Shown piece after piece: positions 1-7,697 of a stretch of 39,683 nucleotides of DNA. Every line of letters starts with the position of its first letter. Within the stretch, counting starts at the first letter, position 1. The stretch is taken from contig NZ_NXLL01000020.1 of NCBI RefSeq assembly GCF_003364115.1, positions 1-39,683 on the forward strand. The letters run 5' to 3'. The translations under genes and the position numbers were made by a program. Source of the DNA: Helicobacter sp. MIT 00-7814 (GTDB lineage: Bacteria; Campylobacterota; Campylobacteria; Campylobacterales; Helicobacteraceae). The notes beneath the pieces were generated by a model. It saw nothing but the letters and a program-made list of their open reading frames with translations, was not told the DNA's origin and searched no databases.

Positions 1-109
1 GCTTTAACACTAAATCAGGGGCTAGCACAAGCCCCACACAAAGGCAAATTAGCGCAAACGCCGCTAGCCAATACTTCACAATTTCTAACAAGTCTTTTAG
101 CTCGTCCAT
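1..109 (-). CDS. Small membrane protein, 3' end outside window
   Basis: The first 36 codons of a minus-strand gene run off the left edge. The start ATG (107-109) is preceded by a purine-rich AAGGGGGAAAC stretch that can serve as ribosome binding site. The peptide begins MDELKDLLEIVKYW and continues into a hydrophobic stretch (LAAFALICLCVGLVLA), so at least one membrane helix is expected. It starts 10 bases after the integrase stop codon, which suggests co-transcription with the integrase and membership of the same mobile element. No family was recognised; a phage- or plasmid-type small membrane protein is an inference from position only. Confidence 0.55.
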   Translation of the reverse strand, partial: MDELKDLLEIVKYWLAAFALICLCVGLVLAPDLVLK

Positions 110-119
110 TGTTTCCCCC

Positions 120-1460
120 TTAGGCTTGATAAAGCCAAAGTGCTGGCTTGTAGGATTCATTTTTTACATATTTGGCATAGACACTTAGGGTGATATGAGA
201 ATTTTTGTGTCCGAGTGTTTGAGAGATCCAGCCGATATTTTCTCCGCGTGAAAGCATAATAGAGGCGAAAGAGTGCCTTGTGTTATACAAAACGCGGTGG
301 GGCAAATTGCACTTTTGAAGGAGATTTACCCAGCTTGTATTTCTGTATCTTTGCGAGATTGGCTTGCCTAAAGCATTGCAAAATATAAAGGGGGATTTTG
401 CTTTTGCGTTGTTTTTGAGCCAAGTTAAGGATTCTAATAATGGTGGAAGCATGATAATTTTGCGTATGCTTGAGTGTGTCTTTGGGGAAGTGATAGTCCT
501 CCTATTTAGCGTTTTTGAAATACTAATTTCGCGCTTTTCAAAATCAATATCACTCCACTGCAGCGCGACAATCTCACCAACGCGCGCACCACTAAAAAAG
601 CTAAAACGCAAAAATTCCCTAAACAACGCGTCTTGGCAATTTTGAAGCAAAAGAGAAATTTCATTTTCAGAAAATGGTTGAATTTCTTTTGCTTCTTTGC
701 ATGCAAGCTTTGCTTTAAACATAGGGGATTTTGTGATTAGATTTTCAACCCTTGCCCTTTCAAAGATGCGCCCTAAGTAGCCCATTAGGTATCTTGCACG
801 CGATTTTGAGTTAGAGCTTAGATACTTGTAAAATTCAGCAATGTCTTGGCGTGTAATTTTTCCAATCTCTACATCACCAAAAAAAGCTAGCAATTTTCTT
901 TGAGCATAGAGGTAGGAGGTTTTCGTGCTTTCTTTAAGTGTGACATGCTCTAAGGAAAGATCGCTTATGATTTGGGAAAGCCTCGCACTTTTGGGTGTGT
1001 CATTTTGAAGTATCGCTTCGGCTAACGCCAAAGCTCCGCCTCCGCTTTTGCCTTCGTGGAAGTTAATTCCGCTTCGCCTCCAGCTTCGCGCACAGACACA
1101 ACCTTTTTTTGTTGGGCGTGTAGATTTTATCATTGCGAAGGTTTCAGCCCAAAGCTTTCTATTCCCTTCAGTTATCTCACTTTTTGCCCCACATTTTGGC
1201 GTTGATTTTGAGATAGTTTTTGCCTTTGATGATTTTCTTGAAAAATTAGCAATATTTTTTGAGCTATTGTTAATTTTTGTAACAAAAAAGCTCTTTACTT
1301 CAGCATTTTTTTCAAAATATTCCAAAGCTTCGTGCATATTTTCAGACACAAGATGCATGTTTTTTTCATCTGCTTTTAATCCTGTGCTTAAGCGTATGCG
1401 CTCACCTTTTTTCATTTTTTCAATCCATAGGATGCCTTTTCTGTCTGTAATTCCTTTCAT
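120..1460 (-). CDS. Tyrosine recombinase / integrase
   Basis: A 446-residue site-specific recombinase of the phage integrase family, expected to cut and rejoin DNA at attachment sites. The C-terminal catalytic domain shows Arg293 in SGARVGEI, a likely Lys near 327, Arg395 in YNTRHSFAS, His418 in LGHKN and the tyrosine nucleophile near 428 (SVYAKYV). The usual HxxR motif reads YxxR here (Tyr392). Residues about 165-235 look like the helical core-binding domain; the N-terminal 60 residues may be an arm-binding domain. Residues about 113-146 are a basic, Cys/Gly-rich stretch that fits neither and may be an in-frame insertion. AAGGAG precedes the ATG. The gene points away from the trp operon and faces a repeat-rich 330-bp flank, which fits the edge of an integrated element. 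Confidence 0.9.
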   Translation of the reverse strand: MKGITDRKGILWIEKMKKGERIRLSTGLKADEKNMHLVSENMHEALEYFEKNAEVKSFFVTKINNSSKNIANFSRKSSKAKTISKSTPKCGAKSEITEGNRKLWAETFAMIKSTRPTKKGCVCARSWRRSGINFHEGKSGGGALALAEAILQNDTPKSARLSQIISDLSLEHVTLKESTKTSYLYAQRKLLAFFGDVEIGKITRQDIAEFYKYLSSNSKSRARYLMGYLGRIFERARVENLITKSPMFKAKLACKEAKEIQPFSENEISLLLQNCQDALFREFLRFSFFSGARVGEIVALQWSDIDFEKREISISKTLNRRTITSPKTHSSIRKIIMLPPLLESLTWLKNNAKAKSPFIFCNALGKPISQRYRNTSWVNLLQKCNLPHRVLYNTRHSFASIMLSRGENIGWISQTLGHKNSHITLSVYAKYVKNESYKPALWLYQA

Positions 1461-1790
1461 TTTTGCTCCTTTACTTACGCTCTGACAGATGAGCTTGATT
1501 TGGCTTGTGTTGCCACCACAAGCGTTGTGTAAATCGCCTACGCAGCTATGCGTATTTGAATCCTAAAAAATGCGCTAAGTAAGGGCTAGGGCTTTGTTTT
1601 AGCTTTTTGCTAGGTGACTTGGCTAGTTGGGTTTGGATTGGCTTTGGTCGCCCGCCACATTGCTGGCTTGGGTTTGGCGCAAAGTTATATCCCATCACTC
1701 ACATAGCTCAAGTGTGCCTGCTAGCCCCACATCTTGGCGCAAAAGTTTCCGCGAAATAACTTTGTAAAGGTTTTTAAGTAAAAATTTGAT
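1461..1790. other. Repeat-rich non-coding flank of the integrase, candidate attachment region
   Basis: There is no credible gene between the integrase and the trp operon (1461-2028). The integrase-proximal part is full of short repeats. GCTTGTG/CACAAGC form an inverted pair at 1503-1509 and 1517-1523. TACGCA-GCTA-TGCGTA is a palindrome at 1539-1554. TTGGCGCAAA occurs as direct repeats at 1674-1683 and 1734-1743, exactly 60 bp apart. CAAAGTTAT at 1680-1688 is inverted at 1756-1764. This density fits recombinase or excisionase binding sites, but that function is inferred. The remainder (1790-2028) holds two promoters and a possible structured RNA. Confidence 0.4.
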
Positions 1791-1795
1791 AGAAT
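1790..1795 (+). promoter_or_regulatory. Promoter -10 box (TAGAAT) upstream of putative RNA
   Basis: TTTGATAGAATGCG follows an AT-rich stretch of alternating T and A runs (1761-1787), the usual look of housekeeping promoters in Helicobacter and Campylobacter, which lack a strong -35 box. No coding region starts within 200 bp downstream other than trpD, which has its own promoter, so this one may drive a non-coding RNA. Confidence 0.45.
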
Positions 1796-1801
1796 GCGTG
1801 G

Positions 1802-1960
1802 TGCGTGGATTTTATAAAGATATTTTCCACACTTTTAAAAAGATTTATGGAAGTGCGTTGGGGTTTCCGCCCCCCTGCAAAGTCTTATTTTTTCCGCGCT
1901 ATGCAGAAATTTTAGACTTCATTTGATAGCGATGAAGTAAGAAACTAAGATTCCCAACAA
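1802..1960 (+). ncRNA. Putative structured RNA, 6S-like fold
   Basis: The sequence downstream of the 1790 promoter can fold into a long 6S-like shape. The ends can pair (GGATTTTA at 1807-1814 with TAAGATTCC at 1946-1954, one bulge and one wobble). An apical hairpin GGGG-TTTCCG-CCCC lies at 1860-1873, extended by GGAA (1849-1852) with TTCC (1892-1895). A separate perfect 7-bp hairpin ACTTCAT/ATGAAGT lies at 1916-1938 on the 3' side of what would be the open central bubble. A length of about 150-160 nt is reasonable for 6S RNA. This is a hand fold only; no conserved primary sequence was recognised, and it could be an unrelated RNA or just intergenic DNA. Confidence 0.3.
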
Positions 1961-1971
1961 CCAAAAAAAGG

Positions 1972-1977
1972 TAAAAT
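1972..1977 (+). promoter_or_regulatory. Promoter -10 box (TAAAAT) for the trp operon
   Basis: GGTAAAATACGCGC lies about 50 bp before trpD and gives a short leader. The leader contains only an eight-codon ATG reading frame without Trp codons, so a classical tryptophan attenuator is not evident. Confidence 0.5.
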
Positions 1978-2028
1978 ACGCGCTTTTTTAATGCCTTGTT
2001 TTAGGCTTGAAATTTAGTTCTAGGAGCG

Positions 2029-3054
2029 ATGATGCAAAATCCAATACAAGAGGCGATAAATAGGCTCTTGCAAAGAGAAAATCTCAATTTTACCCTCGCG
2101 CAAAATGTGATGAATGAAATTATGGAAGGCAAAGTCAGCCAAGTGCAAATGGCGGCGTATTTAAGCCTTCTTAGCGCGAAGGGTGAGAGCATCGAGGAGA
2201 TTACAGCTTCAGCGCTTTCTATGCGCGCGCATAGTTTGAAGTTAGAGCATGATTTTGATGTGCTTGAGATTGTCGGCACAGGTGGCGATGGCTCAAATTC
2301 TTTTAATATTTCCACAACTTCATCTTTTATCATCGCAGCAAGTGGCGTGAAAGTCGCAAAACATGGCAATCGCGCAGCTTCATCAAAAAGCGGTGCGGCT
2401 GATGTTTTGGAAGCTTTGGGTGTAAATATTTTGCTAAGTCCCGCGCAGTCTTTGGAGCTTTTGAAAAAAATAAATATCTGCTTTCTTTTTGCCCAAACCT
2501 ACCATAGCGCGATGAAATATGTCGCGCCTGTGCGCAAAGAGCTTGGGATAAAGAGCATTTTTAATCTCTTAGGACCGCTTTCAAATCCGGCTAACGCGCA
2601 ATTCCAGCTTATGGGCGTGTATGAAAAGTCGCTTGTAGAGCCACTTGCAAAGGTGCTATCAAATCTAGGCGTGACGCGCGCGATGGTGGTGCATGGGCTT
2701 GATTGCCTTGATGAGATAAGTTTGAGCGCAAAAACTTTCGTGTGTGAGGTGGATTGTGGGAAATTCACAAGCTATGAAATAAGCCCGCGCGATGTGGGCT
2801 ATAGTTTTTGTGACAAAAGCGCGCTTATTGGTGGGAATCCACAAGAAAATGCCAAAATCACAAGAGAAATCCTTAGCGCAAAAGACAAAGGCGCAAAGCG
2901 AGAATCTGTGTGTCTTAATGCAGGCGCGGCACTTTATATCGCTAAGCGCGCAGAGAGCTTGGAGCAGGGCGTGCGCTTGGCGGAAAGCCTTATAGATTCT
3001 GGCAAGGCAGAGGCAAAGCTTGAGCAATTTATCTCACAAAGTAATGCGATATGA
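2029..3054 (+). CDS. trpD: Anthranilate phosphoribosyltransferase
   Basis: TrpD transfers the phosphoribosyl group of PRPP to anthranilate, the second step of tryptophan synthesis. At 341 residues it has the normal length of a stand-alone TrpD and lacks the N-terminal glutamine amidotransferase domain that is fused to it in Campylobacter. Family motifs are clear: GTGGDGSNSFNIST at residues 83-96 binds PRPP, KHGNRAASSKSG at 111-122, and RKELGIKSIFNLLGPLSNPA further on. AGGAG precedes the first of two adjacent ATG codons. It is the first gene of the operon here and overlaps trpC by ATGA. No trpE or trpG precedes it, so anthranilate synthase must be encoded elsewhere. Confidence 0.96.
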   Translation: MMQNPIQEAINRLLQRENLNFTLAQNVMNEIMEGKVSQVQMAAYLSLLSAKGESIEEITASALSMRAHSLKLEHDFDVLEIVGTGGDGSNSFNISTTSSFIIAASGVKVAKHGNRAASSKSGAADVLEALGVNILLSPAQSLELLKKINICFLFAQTYHSAMKYVAPVRKELGIKSIFNLLGPLSNPANAQFQLMGVYEKSLVEPLAKVLSNLGVTRAMVVHGLDCLDEISLSAKTFVCEVDCGKFTSYEISPRDVGYSFCDKSALIGGNPQENAKITREILSAKDKGAKRESVCLNAGAALYIAKRAESLEQGVRLAESLIDSGKAEAKLEQFISQSNAI

Positions 3055-3881
3055 AAAGCGATAGAAATATTTTAGAGCAAATTTGTGAGGATACAAAAGC
3101 GCGCATACAAGAGCAAATGCGCCAAATCCCGCGTGCGCAAATGATAACTCTCGCACAAGATAAAGCCTCAAAGTTAGAATCTTTTGCCTTTGAGCGCGCA
3201 CTAAAGCGCGGGGAAAATGAAGCGATGAAATTTATTTGCGAGGTGAAAAAGGCTTCGCCTTCAAAAGGCATCATCGCGCAGGATTTCCCTTATGTGGAGA
3301 TTGCGCGCGAGTATGAGCGCGCTGGGGCTGATTGCATTTCTTGTCTCACTGAGCCAAAGTATTTTTTGGGCGCGGATTCCTACTTGCAAGAGTTGCGAGA
3401 ATCTGTGAGTGTGCCACTTTTGCGCAAGGATTTTATTGTGGATTCTTATATGATTTATCAAGCAAAGGTTTTGGGTGCGGATTGTGTGTTATTAATTTGT
3501 GCGATTTTGGGCGCAAAGGAGTTGCAAGAATACCTTGCTATCGCCCAAAGCTTGGGGCTAAGCGCGCTTGTGGAGGTGCATGATGAGAATGAATTGCAAA
3601 TGGCATTAGATTCTAGCGCGCGCTTAATTGGCGTTAATAACCGCGATTTAAAGACTTTTAGCGTGGATTTAAATACTAGCCTGCGCCTAAAAAAGCTCTG
3701 CCCCGCGCATATTACTTTCATTGCTGAAAGTGGGATTAGCACGCGAGGGGATATCGCGCTTTTAGAAAAAGGCGGTGTTGATGGCGTTTTGATTGGCGAA
3801 GGGTTAATGAGGCAAAGTGATAAAGTGCGTGCGCTTAGCGAGCTTAGAGGCGAAACTAAGGGCAAATTTGATGGAATCTAA
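3051..3881 (+). CDS. trpC: Indole-3-glycerol phosphate synthase
   Basis: TrpC closes the indole ring by decarboxylating carboxyphenylamino-deoxyribulose phosphate. The TIM-barrel enzyme has its catalytic set: EVKKASPSKG at residues 64-73, PLLRKDFIVD with the key lysine at 126, a glutamate in ALVEVHDE, GVNNRDL, and the phosphate-binding ESGI loop near the C-terminus. The 276 residues match a monofunctional enzyme, unlike the TrpC-TrpF fusion of H. pylori and E. coli. It starts within the trpD stop codon (ATGA), which implies translational coupling, and is followed 12 bases later by trpF. Confidence 0.96.
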   Translation: MKSDRNILEQICEDTKARIQEQMRQIPRAQMITLAQDKASKLESFAFERALKRGENEAMKFICEVKKASPSKGIIAQDFPYVEIAREYERAGADCISCLTEPKYFLGADSYLQELRESVSVPLLRKDFIVDSYMIYQAKVLGADCVLLICAILGAKELQEYLAIAQSLGLSALVEVHDENELQMALDSSARLIGVNNRDLKTFSVDLNTSLRLKKLCPAHITFIAESGISTRGDIALLEKGGVDGVLIGEGLMRQSDKVRALSELRGETKGKFDGI

Positions 3882-3893
3882 AAGGTGCTTACA

Positions 3894-4514
3894 ATGAAAA
3901 TCAAAACCTGCGGACTTTGGCGCGTGCAAGATATAGAGTTTGCAAACACGCTCAAGCCTGATTTTATCGGCTTTGTTTTTGCAAAATCTAAGCGAGAAGT
4001 GAGCCTTCAGCAAGCAAAGGCGCTAAAAAAAAATCTAGATTCTCAAATCAAGGCTGTTGGCGTGTTTGTGGGCTGTGATAATACGCGGATTTTGGAGGCG
4101 TTGAAAGAGGGCATTATTGATTGCGTGCAAATCCACGATGCGCCTTTTAAAGAAATAAGCGCGTTGCGGGATTGTTTGAAACGCGATTTTCCACAAGCCA
4201 TAATCATCGAAGCGCGCAAAGCACAGAATCTAGAGGCTTTGCTTGTGCCTTGCGTGGGGGATTTTTTGCTTTTAGATTCTCTGCAATCAGGGAGCGGGAA
4301 GCGTTTTTGTTGGGCGCTTTTGGAGGAGGCAAAAAAGGCTGGTTTGAAAAAGGAATTTTTCCTAGCTGGCGGGATAGATTCTCAAAATTTAGATGAAGCG
4401 ATGGCGCTAAAGCCTTATGCCATCGATATTTCAAGCGGGATAGAAGTTCAAGGGGTTAAAAATTTTGCTAAAATGCAAGAAATCATCGCGCGCGTGCATG
4501 CGTGGCAAGAGTAG
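3894..4514 (+). CDS. trpF: Phosphoribosylanthranilate isomerase
   Basis: TrpF isomerises phosphoribosylanthranilate to the substrate of TrpC. The general base cysteine is in IKTCGL (Cys6 counted from this start), the general acid aspartate is in LLLDSLQSGSGKRF, and AGGIDSQN plus AIDISSGIE give the phosphate-binding end of the barrel. The ATG at 3894 is preferred because AAAGG sits 8 bases before it; a GTG at 3885 would add three residues but overlaps that site. The usual GGTGK loop reads SGSGK. A nine-A run at 4025-4033 lies in the coding frame and could be prone to slippage. Confidence 0.93.
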   Translation: MKIKTCGLWRVQDIEFANTLKPDFIGFVFAKSKREVSLQQAKALKKNLDSQIKAVGVFVGCDNTRILEALKEGIIDCVQIHDAPFKEISALRDCLKRDFPQAIIIEARKAQNLEALLVPCVGDFLLLDSLQSGSGKRFCWALLEEAKKAGLKKEFFLAGGIDSQNLDEAMALKPYAIDISSGIEVQGVKNFAKMQEIIARVHAWQE

Positions 4515-4553
4515 GCGTTGGCAAAATTTCGCGCGTTTAGTAAAGGAGAAAAA

Positions 4554-5741
4554 ATGCAGAAAAAAAGCTATTTTGGGGAGTTTGGCGGGCAGTTTGTGCC
4601 AGAGACATTGATGCGCTCGCTTTTTGAGCTGGAGGAAGCGTATGATTTTTACAAAAACGACAGCGCGTTTAATGCCCAGCTGCAATCTCTTTTTAATAAT
4701 TACGCCAATCGCCCTTCTTTGCTGTATTTTGCGCAAAATATGACTAAAGATTTGGGCGGGGCGAAAATCTATCTCAAGCGCGAGGATTTAAATCACACAG
4801 GCTCACATAAGATTAATAATGTGCTAGGACAGGCACTTTTGGCTAAAAAAATGGGTAAAAAACGCCTCATCGCAGAAACAGGCGCAGGACAGCATGGCGT
4901 GGCAACAGCGACAGCCGCAGCGCTTATGAATATGGAATGTGAAATTTTCATGGGGAAAGAGGATACCTTGCGTCAGGCGCTCAATGTCTATCGTATGAAG
5001 TTGCTTGGCGCGCGCGTGCATGCGGTGGAGAGTGGCACAGCTACGCTCAAAGACGCGGTGAATGAGACGATGCGCGAGTGGAGCAAGCGCTTAGATGATA
5101 CGCATTATGTGCTTGGCTCGGTTATGGGACCACACCCATTTCCGCGCATTGTGCGGGACTTTCAAGCGGTGATTTCAAAAGAGATAAAAGAGCAGATTCT
5201 CGCACTAGAAGGGCGTTTGCCAAATGCAGTGCTTGCGTGCGTGGGAGGCGGGAGCAATGCGATGGGCGCGTTTTATCACTTTTTGGGAGATTCTCAAGTA
5301 CGACTTATTGGTATAGAGGCTGCGGGCAAGGGGATTGACACGCCAGAGACTGCCGCGACTTTGAATGTTGGGAGTTTGGGGATTTTCCATGGAATGAAGT
5401 CGTATTTTTGTCAAGATTCTAATGGGCAGATTGCGCCGGTGTATAGCATTTCTGCGGGGCTTGATTATCCGGGCATTGGACCAGAGCATGCGTATTTGCA
5501 CGATAGCAAGCGCGCGCAATATGTGGCAATCACTGATGAGCAGGCAGTGCGCGCGTTTGAGTATCTTTCAAAGATTGAGGGCATTATCCCCGCTATTGAA
5601 TCCGCCCATGCCATAGCGCACGCAATAGCCCTCGCGCCACAAATGCCAAAAGAAAATATTTTAGTCATCAATCTTTCAGGGCGTGGAGATAAGGACTGTG
5701 CGGCGATTGCACGCTATAGAGGGGAGGAAATTTATGAATAA
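4554..5741 (+). CDS. trpB: Tryptophan synthase beta chain
   Basis: TrpB condenses indole with serine to form tryptophan, using pyridoxal phosphate in a complex with TrpA. The PLP lysine is in HTGSHKINN (Lys86), the phosphate-binding loop is GGGSNAMG, and [14 protein letters not shown] and GIGPEHAYL are family signatures. The 395 residues are typical. The ATG at 4554 follows a good AAAGGAG; an upstream TTG at 4518 in the same frame would add a 12-residue tail not expected in the family. The stop codon overlaps the start of trpA by 8 bases, so the two subunits are probably translationally coupled. Confidence 0.97.
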   Translation: MQKKSYFGEFGGQFVPETLMRSLFELEEAYDFYKNDSAFNAQLQSLFNNYANRPSLLYFAQNMTKDLGGAKIYLKREDLNHTGSHKINNVLGQALLAKKMGKKRLIAETGAGQHGVATATAAALMNMECEIFMGKEDTLRQALNVYRMKLLGARVHAVESGTATLKDAVNETMREWSKRLDDTHYVLGSVMGPHPFPRIVRDFQAVISKEIKEQILALEGRLPNAVLACVGGGSNAMGAFYHFLGDSQVRLIGIEAAGKGIDTPETAATLNVGSLGIFHGMKSYFCQDSNGQIAPVYSISAGLDYPGIGPEHAYLHDSKRAQYVAITDEQAVRAFEYLSKIEGIIPAIESAHAIAHAIALAPQMPKENILVINLSGRGDKDCAAIARYRGEEIYE

Positions 5742-6519
5742 GGCAAAAGGTTTGGAGCAAGTTTTTGCGGGCAAAGAAGCGTTTATTCCATTTATCACCT
5801 GCGGGTATCCTAGCCTTGAGGTGAGCGAGCGTTTGATTGAATCTATGGCGCGCAATGGCGCGGATTTGATAGAGCTTGGCATTCCATTTTCTGATCCAAC
5901 CGCTGAAGGCGCGGTGATAGAGCAAGCCAGCCTTTTATCACTGCAAAATGGCACGCGCACGGATTCTGTTTTTGCGATGATTGCGCGCGTGCGGGAGCGT
6001 TGCGATGTGGCGTTGGCGATTATGACTTATGCAAATATTGTGTTTGCCTATGGGATTGAGAAATTTTGTCAAAAAGCGCACACGCTTGGAATCTGCGCGC
6101 TTATCCTGCCAGATGTGCCTTATGAGGAGAGCGCGGAGTTTGGGGCGATTTGTGAGCGCTATAATATCGCGCTTATTTCTTTCATCGCGCCTACTTCTTC
6201 AAAAGAACGCATTGAGATGATTACAAAAGCCGCGCAGGGTTTTATATACTGCGTTTCTTCGCTTGGCGTCACAGGTGAGCGAAGCGCACTTTCAAACCAA
6301 CTGCAAGAAATGGTAAGCACCATTAAAGCGGTGAAAGATATCCCCGTGTGCGTGGGCTTTGGCATCTCTACACCAGCGCAAGCAAGCGAAGTCGCGCGCT
6401 ATGCTGATGGCGTAATCGTAGGAAGCGCGATAGTAAAGCGCTGTTTGGAATACAAAGATTCTTGTATAGAGCCTATCAGTGCGTATGTCAAGGAAATGAA
6501 AGAAGCTATTAGTAAATAA
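5734..6519 (+). CDS. trpA: Tryptophan synthase alpha chain
   Basis: TrpA splits indole-3-glycerol phosphate into indole and glyceraldehyde 3-phosphate and passes indole to TrpB. The catalytic Glu47 is in [10 protein letters not shown] and Asp54 closes that motif. [22 protein letters not shown] and VGFGIS are family signatures; PFSDPTAEG carries Glu where Asp is more common. The start at 5734 is preferred over a longer frame from 5683 because GGGGAGG precedes it and the protein then has the expected 261 residues. It ends the operon; glyQ is convergent 47 bases away, with only AT-rich sequence and no strong terminator hairpin between them. Confidence 0.96.
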   Translation: MNKAKGLEQVFAGKEAFIPFITCGYPSLEVSERLIESMARNGADLIELGIPFSDPTAEGAVIEQASLLSLQNGTRTDSVFAMIARVRERCDVALAIMTYANIVFAYGIEKFCQKAHTLGICALILPDVPYEESAEFGAICERYNIALISFIAPTSSKERIEMITKAAQGFIYCVSSLGVTGERSALSNQLQEMVSTIKAVKDIPVCVGFGISTPAQASEVARYADGVIVGSAIVKRCLEYKDSCIEPISAYVKEMKEAISK

Positions 6520-6566
6520 AACTCTTGCTAAATTTTTAGATTTTTTTAAATAATTAAAGCAGAATC

Positions 6567-7451
6567 TCACCCTTTTACACGGGATTCTCGCTCGCTTTCT
6601 TGTTCTTTGTAAAGCAACGCACAGCCTTTGGCAAGCTCGCGGATTTGCAAAATGTAGTTTTGGCGTTGCGTTACAGAAATCGCCTTGCGTGCATCAAGCA
6701 CATTGAAAAAGTGGCTCGCAAGCATTGTGTAATCATACGCAGGCAAGGGCAGTGCGTTCTCTAGGCATCTTTTTGCCTCGCTTTGTGCTAACTCAAAAAA
6801 GCTAAACAAACTTTTGATATCTGCGCTCTCAAAGTTGTATTTGCTAAACTCATACTCGCCCTCTTTATGCACATCGCGGTAATACAGCTTTTCGCCCGCA
6901 CTTCCTTGTCCCCAAAAGATATCAAACACATTGTCAATCCCTTGAATATACATCGCCAGCCTTTCCACGCCATAGGTGATTTCCACCGCTACAGGCTCGC
7001 ATACCACGCCGCCAACTTGCTGAAAATAGGTAAATTGCGTCACTTCCATACCATCAAGCCACACTTCCCAGCCAAGCCCCCACGCGCCCAAAGTCGGGGA
7101 TTCCCAATTATCCTCCACAAAGCGCACATCATGTTTTTGCAAATCTAGCCCGAGTGTTTCAAGGCTTTGCAAATACAGCTCTTGTATGTTTTGCGGATTT
7201 GGCTTGATAAGCACTTGAAATTGATAGTAGCTTCCTAGGCGGTTTGGATTCTCACCATAGCGCCCATCTGTGGGACGTCTTGAGGGCGCGACATACGCCA
7301 CACTCCAAGGTTTAGAATCTAGGCTTCTTAATAGCGTCGCAGGGTGGAAAGTCCCCGCCCCCGCAGGAATATCATAAGGTTGCACGATGAGACAGCCCTG
7401 CTTTTTCCAAAATGTTTGCAATTCTAATAAAATATCCGAAAAACTCCGCAC
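6567..7451 (-). CDS. glyQ: Glycyl-tRNA synthetase alpha subunit
   Basis: GlyQ is the catalytic subunit of the bacterial alpha2-beta2 glycyl-tRNA synthetase and charges tRNA-Gly in the cytoplasm. The 294 residues show family blocks [46 protein letters not shown] and [17 protein letters not shown]. The start is a GTG at 7449-7451 with GAGGTG just upstream. The beta subunit gene glyS is not adjacent, as is usual in Helicobacter. The gene is divergent from the porin, and the shared 246-bp intergenic region contains promoters for both. Confidence 0.96.
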   Translation of the reverse strand: MRSFSDILLELQTFWKKQGCLIVQPYDIPAGAGTFHPATLLRSLDSKPWSVAYVAPSRRPTDGRYGENPNRLGSYYQFQVLIKPNPQNIQELYLQSLETLGLDLQKHDVRFVEDNWESPTLGAWGLGWEVWLDGMEVTQFTYFQQVGGVVCEPVAVEITYGVERLAMYIQGIDNVFDIFWGQGSAGEKLYYRDVHKEGEYEFSKYNFESADIKSLFSFFELAQSEAKRCLENALPLPAYDYTMLASHFFNVLDARKAISVTQRQNYILQIRELAKGCALLYKEQESERESRVKG

Positions 7452-7485
7452 TTTGCACCTCTTGCTTTAAGTAAATAAATGCGCG

Positions 7486-7491
7486 ATTTTA
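7486..7491 (-). promoter_or_regulatory. Promoter -10 box (TAAAAT) for glyQ
   Basis: Read on the minus strand this is AGTGTAAAATCGCGC, 35 bp before the glyQ start. A second candidate lies further upstream: TTGACA (7531-7536) and CATAAT (7509-7514) with a 16-bp spacer. Confidence 0.45.
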
Positions 7492-7650
7492 CACTTTTTG
7501 TGCTTAAAATTATGCCCCCAACTAGAATCTTGTCAAAATAGAGAATCTTATAAAAATAGAAAATCCTGCCAAAAATGTGTAAAATTTCAAAAAATCCGCC
7601 ACTTTGCAAAGTTTTTACAAAAATTTTATTTATATTTTATTTTATATAAC

Positions 7651-7656
7651 TACAAT
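7651..7656 (+). promoter_or_regulatory. Promoter -10 box (TACAAT) for the porin gene
   Basis: ATAACTACAATTC sits at the end of a long AT-rich stretch (7600-7650), about 42 bp before the porin start. AAGGAG at 7683-7688 is the ribosome binding site. The AT-rich upstream region fits a strongly expressed gene. Confidence 0.45.
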
Positions 7657-7697
7657 TCTTATGTCTCAAAAGACAAAACATTAAGGAGAAATAGAAC

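Noticed and set aside
1022-1485. Long plus-strand reading frame opposite the integrase N-terminus (1048-1485)
   Set aside because: It is the reverse of a clear integrase reading frame, has no ribosome binding site, and its Phe-rich composition mirrors Lys-rich integrase codons.
1825-1835. TTTTCCACA, resembling a DnaA box (possible origin)
   Set aside because: It is a single copy without dnaA nearby, and no cluster of boxes is visible.
1983-2028. Tryptophan attenuator before trpD
   Set aside because: The leader is only about 45 nt, its tiny reading frame has no Trp codon, and no alternative hairpins or terminator are present.
6520-6566. Terminator between trpA and glyQ
   Set aside because: The gap has T-rich stretches but no convincing stem on either strand.
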